Source of the DNA: Paraescarpia echinospica
Lineage: Eukaryota > Annelida > Polychaeta > Sabellida > Siboglinidae
Direction: 5' to 3'
Assembly (NCBI GenBank): GCA_020002185.1
Contig: CM034543.1
Location: forward strand, 4,558,413-4,622,412
DNA: 64,000 bases
Below the pieces are notes generated by a model, which was given only the letters and a program-made list of their open reading frames with translations, did not search any database and had not been told where the DNA came from. The stretch's first letter is position 1. The number at the start of each line of letters is the position of its first letter. A program made the position numbers and the translations under genes. Shown one piece after another: positions 12,018-22,526 of this stretch.

Positions 12018-12157
12018 CGGGGTGGGGTGGGTGACGGAGGGATGGAAGGATGTAGCATTGTGGGTATTTAGGAAGGGAGTGTGATAATGATAGAGGTAGG
12101 TAGGTTTAGAAGAGAGACGGGAATTATGTATTCACGTGTGTTATCGGGAACCACATA

Positions 12158-12160
<3 letters not shown>

Positions 12161-12207
<47 letters not shown>

Positions 12208-12345
12208 CGTGCGCGTGCATACGTAAGTGCGTGCGTGTGTTTGAGCGTGTGTGTGCGCACGCGTGCGTACGTAGTGCGTGCGTGCGAGAGGGTTTGTGGG
12301 TGCGTGTGGTCGTGCGTGTATGTGCGCGCGCGTGTATGCATGCAC
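12161..12345. repeat. (GT)n microsatellite and degenerate GT/GC-rich run
   Basis: Pure (GT)n for about 46 bp (12161-12206), followed by a degenerate alternating purine-pyrimidine tract with GCGC and GTGCGT words to about 12345. It lies just downstream of the TLR stop, possibly in the 3' UTR. Confidence 0.9.
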
Positions 12346-13015
12346 GTGTGTCCAAGCATATCTCCGACAGTCTCGCATGTAAAGGGCTGAACTGTTATAG
12401 ACGTGCTAGCGAGTCCATTACGTTGGTCTGTAGATGTAGAGTTTAATAACTTTCACCCGGTGGGTTGGGAACTTGGGCACCACCGCTGCATGTGGCTGAT
12501 CACGTGAGCGGCCGTCAGCGGGTGAGCGCGAGCTTACTTGCAGCTTGATATTATTATGCATTGTACCTTTACATTATATAGTATCATTGTAGCTATCCAC
12601 GGGCATCGTACTATAAGCTCTATGTTTAGAGGAGGCTTTAATCGGAAAATGTTGATAATTGTTCTTTTCCCCTTGCAACGCCGGGGTGTCTCGGTTAGTC
12701 TACAAATGTCGACGTCCCGGATCAGTTCATTTGCAGATAGTTATCAACAGCTTCTACAATTTACATTATATGTTATATAATTGGTTGCATAAAGTAATGA
12801 TTTACGTTCCTCACGCATGCATTTATAAACATGTTATTAAATTAGTTACTCAAGCTACACTTTTTACTTGTTTCATATTACATAAACGTGTACATTGTAT
12901 GAGTAATAGTAAATTGTATATATTCTAAGTGCAATAAAAACCACATTTTGACAATTAGTCCGCTGGCTCGATCGTAGCCATTCACAACCTCACCTCACAT
13001 ATCAATACGCACGCA
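12346..13015 (+). other. downstream flank of TLR with a possible poly(A) signal
   Basis: No coding sequence is recognised. An AATAAA hexamer in GTGCAATAAAAACC near 12934 could be a polyadenylation signal for the TLR transcript, which would give a 3' UTR of about 0.9 kb. This is inference only. Confidence 0.3.
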
Positions 13016-13130
13016 AACACACACACACACACACACACACGCATGCACACACACACATACGTATGCGCCCCCCCCCCCCACACACATACACTCATGCACA
13101 CACGTACGCACGCATACACAAGCAAACAAA
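13016..13130. repeat. (CA)n-rich microsatellite
   Basis: Runs of (AC)n with GCATGC/GTACGC interruptions and a poly-C tract near 13068-13079. A related degenerate (AC)n tract lies at 13,480-13,585. No gene lies between 13,130 and 13,990. Confidence 0.85.
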
Positions 13131-13479
13131 CAAAACTTATAGACATGTACCTAAAGTCGCTCGACGCTAACGCGTAACAAATATTTTTTTTAAATATTAG
13201 CCTGCAAACTGTCCCAATCCTTCCATTTTATACTATATATGTGAATCGGTGTCAAAATGGTAATCTTTTGCATGAAGTTAATAAATCATTATAGACCTAT
13301 GTATTATGTATCCGGTTGTTCTCGTATAGATGTTATCAAGAGTCACAAAATCAAATGTTCATTACTTGATAGTATAGGTACTCTTATATGAACATGTGGC
13401 TTATTATGCTTGTGTTTGGTAATTGGCAAATCCCAACTGGGTATGGCGCCATTATATTGTAACTATTACTAGTTACACG

Positions 13480-13585
13480 CAACCACGCACGCATACAAAC
13501 ATATACACGCACGCGTACGCACGCATGCGCGCACACAACCACACACACACGCACGCATACACACACACAACACACACGCACACTT
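13480..13585. repeat. degenerate (CA)n microsatellite
   Basis: Alternating AC/GC words such as CACGCACGCATACA over about 105 bp. It produces spurious open frames but no gene. Confidence 0.85.
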
Positions 13586-13989
13586 AGGCCTAATCAAATA
13601 ACTGTAACAGAGATGTAAGCAGCAATAGACGAAGTCAACAGAAGACGTATATTAATTTTAGAACCAATCGTTTCTGTGTGAAATTTGGTTTTATAGTTCA
13701 ATCATGCACAAGGTAGAGACGAACACACTCAATAACGGGACTAAATAGGAAGAACATAGAGGTTTATCCCGAAACACCGCACTTATCACCGTCTCAGAAA
13801 CACGAACATTCGATTTACAAGGGAAGTCCCGCAAACATTAAAACAAGGCTCTTGTTATAGGAAGAACGTTGTGGCAACACCAGACAGTTTCCGCCATAAG
13901 TGTTTCGCTCTACGTATCATTCGTTACACAACTTTAATAGTTACGTGATCTAACAATGTTACAGTAATTGAGGTATAGGTCAAAAATCT

Positions 13990-14950
13990 TACCTGAGACT
14001 CAGGACTGCATGGTTCTTTTTCTTCTACCTCCCTAGCACCTCGAGTAACACCTCTTTGATATCCTTGGCAAGGGTGTTGACATCGCTGTTCAGGCAGCTG
14101 AGGGCTGCAAACGTCCCTCCTATCTGTGCCCGAAACATTTCCACGATTTTCGGGTGTTTGAGTTTCTCGAGGTCAAACGGAATGCGAGGACGTCTTTAAA
14201 AGCGCGTCGTTTTCAGCCTCAATTTGATGGTCGTGAGCACAACATCAGGTCACTGCCAATATCGGCGCCAGGGAATATCCTTGCGTTTGTCTTGTTGATA
14301 TTGGATTTGAAGCGCTGTGTGACCAGTTTGTAATAAATTTGACAGTGAACAAGTCGGTTTGGTGCACGCTACGTTGTGGTTCTGGAGAGCTTATGGGGAT
14401 GTAGCGTGTTGGCAAGGTTGAGTCGATGACTCTGAGCAAATTCGAGAAGTATAAAGCCTCTGTCGTTGCAGAATATCCCTATTGTTCCTACCAAATGTCG
14501 GTATTTGTTTAGGGCAACCTTAGCATTCCAATCTAATTTGCACTATGAGGGTGTCCTCATGCTGGTGTTTTCGCTACAATGTTGTCTAGCTGTTCGTAAG
14601 AGTGTTCTATTTCCTTGTCGTCATGCTCTGAGGTTGGTGCGTATACATGAATGATGGTGATTTTGCAGGAATGCGGATAAATATAAATTTATTAGAGACT
14701 GAAGTGCAACTGATGACGCATCCAACTACTTCTTTTCATACAATAACGGCTACTCCATGTTGATGTTTTGTATCTTCTCCACAGAACCATATCTAGTGTC
14801 CCTCATTCGTAGATGTCCTTCACCCGTAGATGTTTCTCGGAAATCTGTCCATCTGACCTCAGCAATTCCAAGGAGGTCCCTGAGCTCTTCCATTTTTCCG
14901 CAAGCATGGAGTGTGCAGACGTTCCAATTATGTAAATTAAAATACTTCAA
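13990..14950 (-). pseudogene. RTE-like LINE endonuclease relic
   Basis: From right to left on the minus strand: an APE-endonuclease start (LHNWNVCTLHACGKMEELRD, GIAEVRWTDFRETST, 14,935-14,800), decayed middle sequence, then PKIVEMFRAQIGGTFAAL and NTLAKDIKEVLLEVLG near 14,150-14,030. These are familiar N-terminal blocks of the LINE type whose RT relic lies at 6.9-8.1 kb. Many stops; non-functional. Confidence 0.7.
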
Positions 14951-14982
14951 TAAATGACTAACTAAAACTGATGTTATTTAAT

Positions 14983-14985
<3 letters not shown>

Positions 14986-15042
<57 letters not shown>
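14986..15042. repeat. (CT)n microsatellite
   Basis: (TC)n of about 57 bp with a single TTT interruption. The next 270 bp, to the CR1 3' end, contain nothing recognisable. Confidence 0.95.
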
Positions 15043-16761
15043 ATCGCACACTAACTCTACCACAACCGGTTAAACAACATATATGGCCCCACACAGTGGG
15101 TAAGGTGCCAACCAAACATATACACTATACTGGCACCCTCTAGTGGTCGCTGGTGACGTCTCGTCTGTTCGTAGTCTCGCATAAACGACTCTCGCCTGGC
15201 TGCGTGACTTCGCCAGGAAGATAGTCTGGCTCAGTATCGCGTTTTGACTGCCCACTTGTTGACAGCCATGAGAACTGCCACCTAGTGAATATGCATGTGA
15301 TTAAAATATGTTATAGATTTAACAAGATTGACACCCAGAGAATTAACTTTAGATGGCAGGTGGACAAGGAAGCCCTTTGGCTTATCGAGAGTCCAACCTT
15401 TTTTCTACATGTATCCCGCCCTTCTGAGGTATGTGTCGATTTTATTTTAAACATATTCACACTACTAGCACCCACACAATCAGCAGATAATATGTTCCAT
15501 TCATTTGCAGTCCTTTGAGAAAATAATAACTTTCTTATTCTAATCTACACTGCTCCGTTACTCACAGATTTATACATGAGAGATGGCCTCCATCTTAGTG
15601 GAAAGGGGTCAACAGTTTTCTCAGAGAACCTGCTGCGATCTGTTGACAGTGGGAAGGTTGCATCTATTTAAACTAGATTCGCAAAGGGGACTCACAGAAC
15701 AGCCTGAAACTGGAGGCATAGATAAAGACAGCACAAATAAATCAGCAAAGAAAAGTCTGGAAAACTCTTCTGAAGCTGGATATAAATGTGTTTGTTTAAA
15801 CGTAAGGAGTATAGTAATCAAAAGAAATTAACTAAACATTATGGTAGAAGATATTGACCCTCACATAATAGGTATAACCGAATCCCGGACCACCAGCGAT
15901 ATATCAGATGCCGAATTGGGACTGACAGGATATGTAATGTTTAGGAAAGATAGAATAGGAAGAAAGGGAGGTGGAGTTTTTTTTATATATTAAAGAATCT
16001 ATCCAGGCTTATGAAATAAAATTAGAAAGAGAAGCAGATTGCAAAGAAGCTGTTTGGTGTAACATAGTTACAGGAAACTGAACCTTAACAGTTGGGTTAA
16101 TTTATCGAAGTCCAAACATAAGCATAAAAGAGAATGAAAAATACAAAACGCTCTAAGGGAAGTAAGCAAACGGGACTGTATTATTATGGGGGATTTTAAC
16201 CACGGGTATATACAATGGAAATCTCTACAGAGTAAGGGGAGTGAGGACCACAAATTTTTAGTTCAAGATACTTTCCTTTCTCAACATGTGCTAGAACCAA
16301 CCAGGGGTGAGAATGTGTTAGACATAGTTTTGTCTTCACAGAATGAATTAGTTGACAATGTCAAGATATGTGAGCCACTGGGGAGTAGTGATCACAACCA
16401 GATACATTTTACCATCAAAGTAAAATCAGAAAGGAATAGTAAAAAGCAGTATAGGAGAAATTTCCACAAAGGAAGGTATAAGGACATGAGGAAATATTTA
16501 GCAAAAATAGACTGGAATAACACACTGAAAAATAAGACAGCAACAGAATACTGGAATATATTAGAGTGAAATTAAGTGCATAGTTGATAAATTTGTACCC
16601 TTCAAAAAACAAGGGAAACGGTCGAAAAAGAAACACTTATCGAAAGAAGCCATTAGAAAAATTAAGTATAAACAAATGATGTGGAAGTCATATAGATATA
16701 CTAGAAATTATGAAGACAACAACAGTTATAAAGAAGCACTTACCCAAGCTACAGCTGAAAT

Positions 16762-17912
16762 CAGGGTTATCACGGATCCCCGAAAACCCTTAAAAACTCT
16801 TGAATTTAGAAATTACGTTCAAGGGTACCCAAAAACCCTTGATTATCACCCGTTTTCAGAATAAACCCTTGAAAACCCTTTAAAATGCATGTTTTTGCTT
16901 TAAATGTGCAATTAAGCTATTATATCTCAGCCGTGTCATTGTAATATAAATTATTTAATAAGTGCGAAAGTAAATGTGCGATTCAAATTCAACGTCGGAA
17001 CATCAAAACTAAAAGGCGATTGACAAAACACGGGGAGTGAGTCCAAGTGACCAAGAATTATATTAATAATTATCCGCTAGATAGCGCCATAAGTACCGAT
17101 CATACGGGTAACGCTACATACGGGTATTAAGTTGCCATTTTGGAAAGCGACAAAAGCGTGTTCGTTGAAAATATTATCGGTCGATTTGAATTTGCATTAC
17201 GACGGCTCCCGAGAAAGGAAACTAAATTTAAAGATGAATGGTTGGCAATCGCGGAATACAAAGAATGGGTGTGTCGAGACCCGACGGGAAACGTTCGTTC
17301 TGCGCGATGTCGATTTTACGCAAAATCCATCAACATCGGGAACGGAGGTCGATATAGCCTGGACAGTCATGTTAAAAGTGTGACGCACAAGAACAACGTG
17401 TCCGCGAAACACTATTAGCAACTGCGCCGCATGCTGGCTACACCAGGAACATGTTTAGTTCGCCAGTTGAGTGAGAAGAAGTGAAAAGCCTGAAAAGACT
17501 AACGTGACAGCAACAGTATATAATGAACGTTATTGTTTCCTGATTCATTTACTGTATGTAATAAACAGGCAGTTAAAACTTAAGCATCTTCGTCAAGATT
17601 GATTTTTTATTTGAATGTTTGGCTAATGATTCCCCTCATTGTTCTAAGGGTCCTGTGATTGATTGTTTATTTGCTTCATTCATTCCTGAAATGTGTGCTT
17701 GCTTGATTTATTGATGTGTAACCGATCTTTTCAATGGCCAGTTGATTACTTATAAACTCCAGGTATGGAATGATTGACTGGTCCGGTAAAAAATGGGGCT
17801 GAAAAAATAAATAAATAACTGAAATATATACCCTTGAAAATGGCATGTTTTTATGTCAAGAAAACCCTTGGAAACCCTTGAATTTAATTGTTAGTTGTCT
17901 GTATGAACCCTG
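16762..17912. mobile_element. hAT-type DNA transposon, 1,151 bp, with 8 bp TSD
   Basis: It interrupts the CR1 ORF2 cleanly. The 8 bp GCTGAAAT flanks both sides (16,754-16,761 and 17,913-17,920). The ends are CAGGGTT...AACCCTG, a 7 bp perfect terminal inverted repeat of hAT style. AAAACCCTTGAA-type words are repeated inside both ends (left ~16,784-16,885; right ~17,825-17,885), as expected of subterminal transposase-binding sites. Removing the element and one TSD restores LINE colinearity. The only coding remnant is a zinc-finger-like segment, so it is non-autonomous. Confidence 0.9.
17140..17418 (+). pseudogene. zinc-finger (BED-like) remnant inside the hAT element
   Basis: An open frame of about 92 codons includes FKDEWLAIAEYKEW, VRSARCRFYAKSINIGNG and SLDSHVKSVTHKNN. 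The spacing resembles the N-terminal C2HC/BED-like finger of hAT-family proteins, with C...(C)...H...H. The second cysteine position is tyrosine (TAC, one change from TGC), so metal binding is probably lost. No catalytic domain follows. It is a 5' exon remnant of an ancestral autonomous element. Confidence 0.6.
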
Positions 17913-19331
17913 GCTGAAATTATAAATTCAAAGAGAAGCTATGAACAACAATTAGCTAGTAATATAAAACATGACAGCAAGAGTTTTTATGCGTATGTTC
18001 GAAGCAAACAGAAAGTTCAAGATAAGGTCGGTCCTCTGGAAGATAGTGCTGGAAATACAATATCAGAGGGATTATTAATGGCAGAAGACCTGAATGAGTA
18101 CTTTAGTTCAGTGTTTACAAGGGAAGATATTAGTTCACTGCCAGTACCAGAGGCTAAGTTCAAGGGGGCAGATTCAGACTATTTAGGACAATTAATTGTA
18201 ACCCCGGAAATGGTAGCTAAGTCAATAAGGGCTACGAAGGATAATAAATCACCTGGAGTGGATGGGATTCCGCCCAAACTATTACTGGAAATTGTAGAAC
18301 AAATTAGCTTTCAATTTGTCATTAGAAGAGGGAGTGGTTCCTTTAGAATGGAAAGAAGCAAACATTATACCGTTATTTAAAAAAGGTTCGAGAAACAAGT
18401 CAGAGAACTATAGACCAGTGAGTTTAATATCAGTGATTTGCAAATTATTAGAAAGACTAATTAAAGATCACGTGGTGGATTTTCTTGTTAAACATAACTT
18501 TATAAACCCATCTCAACATGGGTTTTTTTAAGCGAGATCATGCTTAACAAATATGTTATGTTTTTGGAAGACTTCACTAAGTGGGTATATGAGGAATCAC
18601 CAGTAGATATCGTCTACTTAGATTTTCAAAAAGCTTTCGACAAAGTGCCACATCAAAGATTACTGCTTAAGCTAAAGGCCCATGGCATAGGAAATGGTAT
18701 AATAAACTGGATAGATAAACGGCTGATTGACAGAAGACAACGTGTAGTTGTTGATGGGGACGCTTCAAACTGGAAATCGGTATTGAGTGGGGTACCACAG
18801 GGATCAGTACTAGGACCTATATTATTCTTAATATATATCAACGATTTGGATGTCGAAATAACAAGCAAAGTGTTGAAATTTGCGGATGATACAAAAGTGT
18901 TTAGAAGGATTAAAAGTGATGGAGATAGACAACATTTACAAGATGATCTTGACGAGTTGATCAAAATGGTCTGAAAAGTGACAAATGTCGTTTAGTTTTT
19001 TTTTAATGTAAATGCCTCTACACAGGACATGGGAACGAAGATGTGCAATATGCAATGCGGGTGGGGTACTGCACTAAGTACTACTGTAAAATAAAAGGAT
19101 TTAGGGTTAACCATTAGTGCAGATATGAAGGTTTCAGAGCAGTTCGGAATTGCAAATTATTGGATTAATTAGGCGAAATATAGCGTATAAGGAAAAAGAA
19201 CTAATATAACCTCTGTACAAAACAATAGTTGGGCCTCATTTAGAATAGTGTTTACAAGCGTGGCGGCCATATCGCAAGAAGAACATAGATATGCTAGAAA
19301 GGGTGCAGAGAAGAACGACATATATGATGCC

Positions 19332-19862
19332 TGACTGTTGTCCCATAAAAACGGTTGCTCGTGATTTGGCTCAATCAACGTGGATTGTTGTTGACTTGGC
19401 AAGTCTGCCATTTCGCTCATGGGGTGTGACCGTACCATACGCGATTTCATTAGCTACCGGATGTCCCGTGTCGGATGACAATAGCGCATGTTGGATCCCC
19501 AGCAGACATCAGATAGTGCCCGATGGTGACGTCAAAATTTGCATATTACCCTAGTAATTCATCCGACAAGACACTGCCGTAGGGCAGTGTCTGATTGTGT
19601 ATCGAGGCATTTAGCAGCAGCCCCTTACGTAGTGTCCATGTTATCGCACAGTTACATATAAGAACGACACATGTCGGGATGCCGCTGGTGAAAACAAAAC
19701 TAATCCATATGCAGTAATACCTTAGGATACCTTAGGACTGTTCTGATCGCAGGATCCTCTCGGTTCCTCAATGATCAAATCTTCTTCTTCGGGAAGTTGT
19801 ACAGATAATCCTGGTAGCGCAACGGGATGCGACAGCCGATGGTGCCAGAATCGTTCATGGAA
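19332..19862. other. no gene; contains a perfect hairpin
   Basis: Unassigned sequence. At 19,569-19,592 there is a perfect 10 bp stem (AGACACTGCC / GGCAGTGTCT) with a GTAG loop. The stem does not match the histone mRNA 3' stem-loop consensus. No coding region. Confidence 0.5.
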
Positions 19863-20770
19863 TCATGGTAAGTTCAAACATGAAAGATTAGTCAATGTTC
19901 TTGACGAAGGCAAGCGCCAACAGCGATACACAGCACAAGGCGGCATTGCGCAGCGGACGGCGACGCAACGCTCGGTAGTGAACGCGACAATGATCCACAT
20001 GGACGCGTTTACTAGTGTGTCATATATCGTCCATGTGACGCAACACGCCAGTATACTTGTATATAATATAATCAAACGTGTAAAGTCAAATTGTTAATTA
20101 CTTTAATATGTTATATGTGATCATTGATTGATTAAAGAATCAATAAGTACCATTATTCCATTGTTTGAAACTGTATACTATTGCCTCTTTTGGTCTGTTA
20201 AATCGTATTGAAAAGACGAATGTAACTTTATTTTTGTACCTAAAGGTTATGCATGCTCAAAGACTCCGCTCAGTCATTGGATCATTTCTGAGAAAGAAGG
20301 ACGCATCTTTACAGATTGTAGGACGTTTCCACAGTTCGAGCTTAGAAAGAAAACAACTGCAAAGTGATTAATCATGCAACTGTAGTCAACATCGCAAGCA
20401 TTTATTTCCATGAAAGTAAATTAACAGTGTATGTATTCATGAGATGCAATAAAGGTTCAAATGTCATGTTTTACAACTTCTCAAACAATTGAATGTTTAT
20501 TTGTAAGCATGAAACATAGAAGTTATCACATCACGTCGAACCACCAGCCCCAGCCTGGGTACATCATCACTGACGACTGAAGAGACCATCAGCACGAGAC
20601 TGTCACCGACGTCCAGGACGCTCAAATAGACGTTGGCCGAGGTCCGCACGAGTCCGTCCCGCCTCAGCACGAGCAACACGAGCGTATTACCGACATATCC
20701 CGTCATGCATAGCGGCGGCCAGTCATACCGCCAAACATTGGTTTTCATGAAGAAGTCACCAAATCGTCTC
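19863..20770 (-). pseudogene. class A GPCR fragments (TM1-TM2 and TM3)
   Basis: The block at 20,770-20,497 (minus) encodes MTGYVGNTLVLLVLRRDG (TM1 with the GN motif), a short loop RTSANVYLSVLDVGDSLVLM (TM2, with the usual acidic residue) and a tail to a stop. About 420 bp on, the block at 20,075-19,863 encodes NASMWIIVAFTTERCVAV, a TM3 end with ERC in place of DRY/ERY. The order and strand fit one receptor gene of rhodopsin/peptide-receptor style. TM4-TM7 and an N-terminus are not seen, and TM2 runs into a stop with no clear donor. It may be a decayed paralogue or two exons of a split gene; ligand unknown. Confidence 0.55.
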
Positions 20771-21269
20771 CTGTAAAGTCTCTAGTGTTGTTTTCTTTAG
20801 GCGTATATGAGTTCCCTAGAACCGATGACACCGTAGACAGTAAGGCGGGGTCTTAATTCGTTTTTGATCAAATAACAGTTGAGTCGAAATACAAATACGC
20901 CGTTGAAGGACTACGTTCTGTGAATACGGAATCTCATCGTTGTCATATTTTCTTCCAGTCCACAATATTCTCCTTCCACTCTTTCTTCCATAATCTTCAC
21001 GTGGTTGTATTCGCTGACAACATGTCCATTGTCTGGGTGGCACTGCATAGGCACTACACAAAAACGCAGATGACGGTTCACGAACTATTCGTACCTGAAG
21101 TTAAAAAACATGTCGTAAATTTGAATAATTTTCCATGACATTGCAGGTTTTTTCTTCGACTGTTGCAAATTACGTAAATCTTGTAAGAACTGATGTCGTT
21201 GTTCTGAGCTTCATGTAGCAACCAGCATGGCACCAACCCTGTGGCTCCCCAGCAGACCACCAACAACTC
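20771..21269. other. no gene seen
   Basis: Intergenic sequence without recognisable domains or repeats. Confidence 0.4.
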
Positions 21270-21590
21270 TCGCTATCTACTCTGTGGAGCGAAGTGGGTA
21301 GAGCTTCGGACTCTCGACCGAGAGAACCCGGGCTGCGGTGTTAAACCTTGGGCAAGTTTGTCCACTCTAAGCTGCTGCAGTTCAGTCAGCTGTATGAATG
21401 AGTACCTGGTTAGAAACAGTGGTGGATATTTGTGTACGAATAGTTTTCGCGCATTAATTGCAGCGTGGCTGGATGCCAGAGGAGTCGACGGGTGTTCGAT
21501 TGATTAGGTCTGCCACGGAGTAAGTGAAAAGTACTTTGAACAGTCCTAAGGACTGGATACTGCGCTATATGAGAACTTTTATACTCCAAC
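21270..21590 (+). mobile_element. tRNA-type SINE
   Basis: The 5' part reads like a degenerate tRNA: an A-box-like AGTGGGTAGAG, then CGGACTCTCGACCGAGAG (anticodon-arm-like palindrome) and a weak B-box region. A unique body (GTGGTGGATATTTGTGTACG) and a 3' module ACTGGATACTGCGCTATAT follow. The body and tail recur at 51,826-52,084. The damaged B box argues against a functional tRNA gene. Confidence 0.75.
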
Positions 21591-21756
21591 GCCGAGCTCC
21601 AAAGGTCAGGCACGACCAGTATATTGTTACTCGCAACACCTGGTTCATCGCATAACGTCTCATTATGTCATTTGTACCAGACTGACCTTCTGTAGCCCGT
21701 CCACTGACTCTATCGTAGAACTAATTCAGAATATAATTACAACACCGTGTTTCATA

Positions 21757-21785
21757 ACACATGCATACATACATGCGTACAGGCA

Positions 21786-21819
<34 letters not shown>

Positions 21820-21890
21820 CATGCATATACGCACACACACGCACTCACACGCACGCACTCACATACACGCATGCACACATACATACAACC
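21757..21890. repeat. (CATA)n / (CA)n microsatellite
   Basis: (ATAC)n over about 60 bp followed by a degenerate (AC)n tract. The sequence from 21,891 to 22,526 contains nothing recognisable apart from GT-rich TTGATTGT/TGTTGATTG words near 22,420-22,520, just before the first WDR19 exon. Confidence 0.9.
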
Positions 21891-22526
21891 GCACTAGCTC
21901 GATTTACAACATACCTATAGATGGGAAACGTTTTCCTTCGAAAAATATGGCTGTGCTTGCATCTTTTGTGAAGGTGTACGCATCTCAAGGCTAAATTCGC
22001 TCGCAGTAGCGCAGTCATTTGAAAGGAAGGAGAAGAAGAAGAAAGAAAGCACATTGTCCTGTTCGCGTAGATTAACGAAGGCGCCATCTTTCTGAACGAC
22101 GTCACCAGAAATGCCGTTGCAACTACGCGAGAGGTGGCGCGTCTTTCGTTTCGTGACGTCACAATCCCTCCCGCCATCACAACGCACGGACCACTGAGCG
22201 CAGACGAGAGACGCCTCTTTCTTTGGAGTCAATTATACAGAGCTTTGTTGTGGGTATTTTGCATTTGTTAGTCTGAATGCAGAGATGATTTGCAATTTCA
22301 CTCAAATAGTATGACATCTTATAGTTATCAGTTGGTCGAATGTTGTTGTAAACTATCACACAATAGTTTATCAGTTTTTAAACCTTTATTATGGCTTTAA
22401 TGTTGTAGCCACCTCACGTTGTTGATTGTGTAGATTGCTGTTTGCTGTGGTGTTGATTGTAGGGGTTATTGATTGTTGCTGATTGTAGTGGTGTTGACTG
22501 TGGTGGTGTTGATTGTAGGGGTGTAG

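Larger units (their letters stand above)
15317..19331. mobile_element. CR1-like LINE copy with twin-priming-type inversion
   Basis: The left piece (15,562-15,317, minus strand) matches the last ~250 bp of the long CR1 copy, ending at its 3' terminus (TCTTGTTAAAT). The right piece (about 15,571-19,331, plus strand) starts in the ORF1 3' end (CATGAGAGATGGCCTCC) and runs through ORF2: VRSIVIKRN, FNHGYIQWKSLQ, PGVDGIPPKLLLE, DFQKAFDKVPHQRL, GVPQGSVLGP, KFADDTK, stopping near DMLERVQR. The two pieces are head to head, which is the geometry produced by twin priming. About 180 bp of LINE between the pieces is missing. Multiple stops and a hAT insertion (16,762-17,912) show that it is dead. Confidence 0.85.

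Noticed and set aside
12068..12446. Cys/Val-rich and His/Thr-rich reading frames
   Set aside because: Translations of the (GT)n tract and its degenerate extension; no gene.
19569..19592. Histone mRNA 3' stem-loop
   Set aside because: Stem and loop sequence differ from the conserved histone element and no histone gene is nearby.
21281..21352. A tRNA gene
   Set aside because: The tRNA-like region lacks a usable B box and continues into a SINE body that recurs at 51.8 kb.
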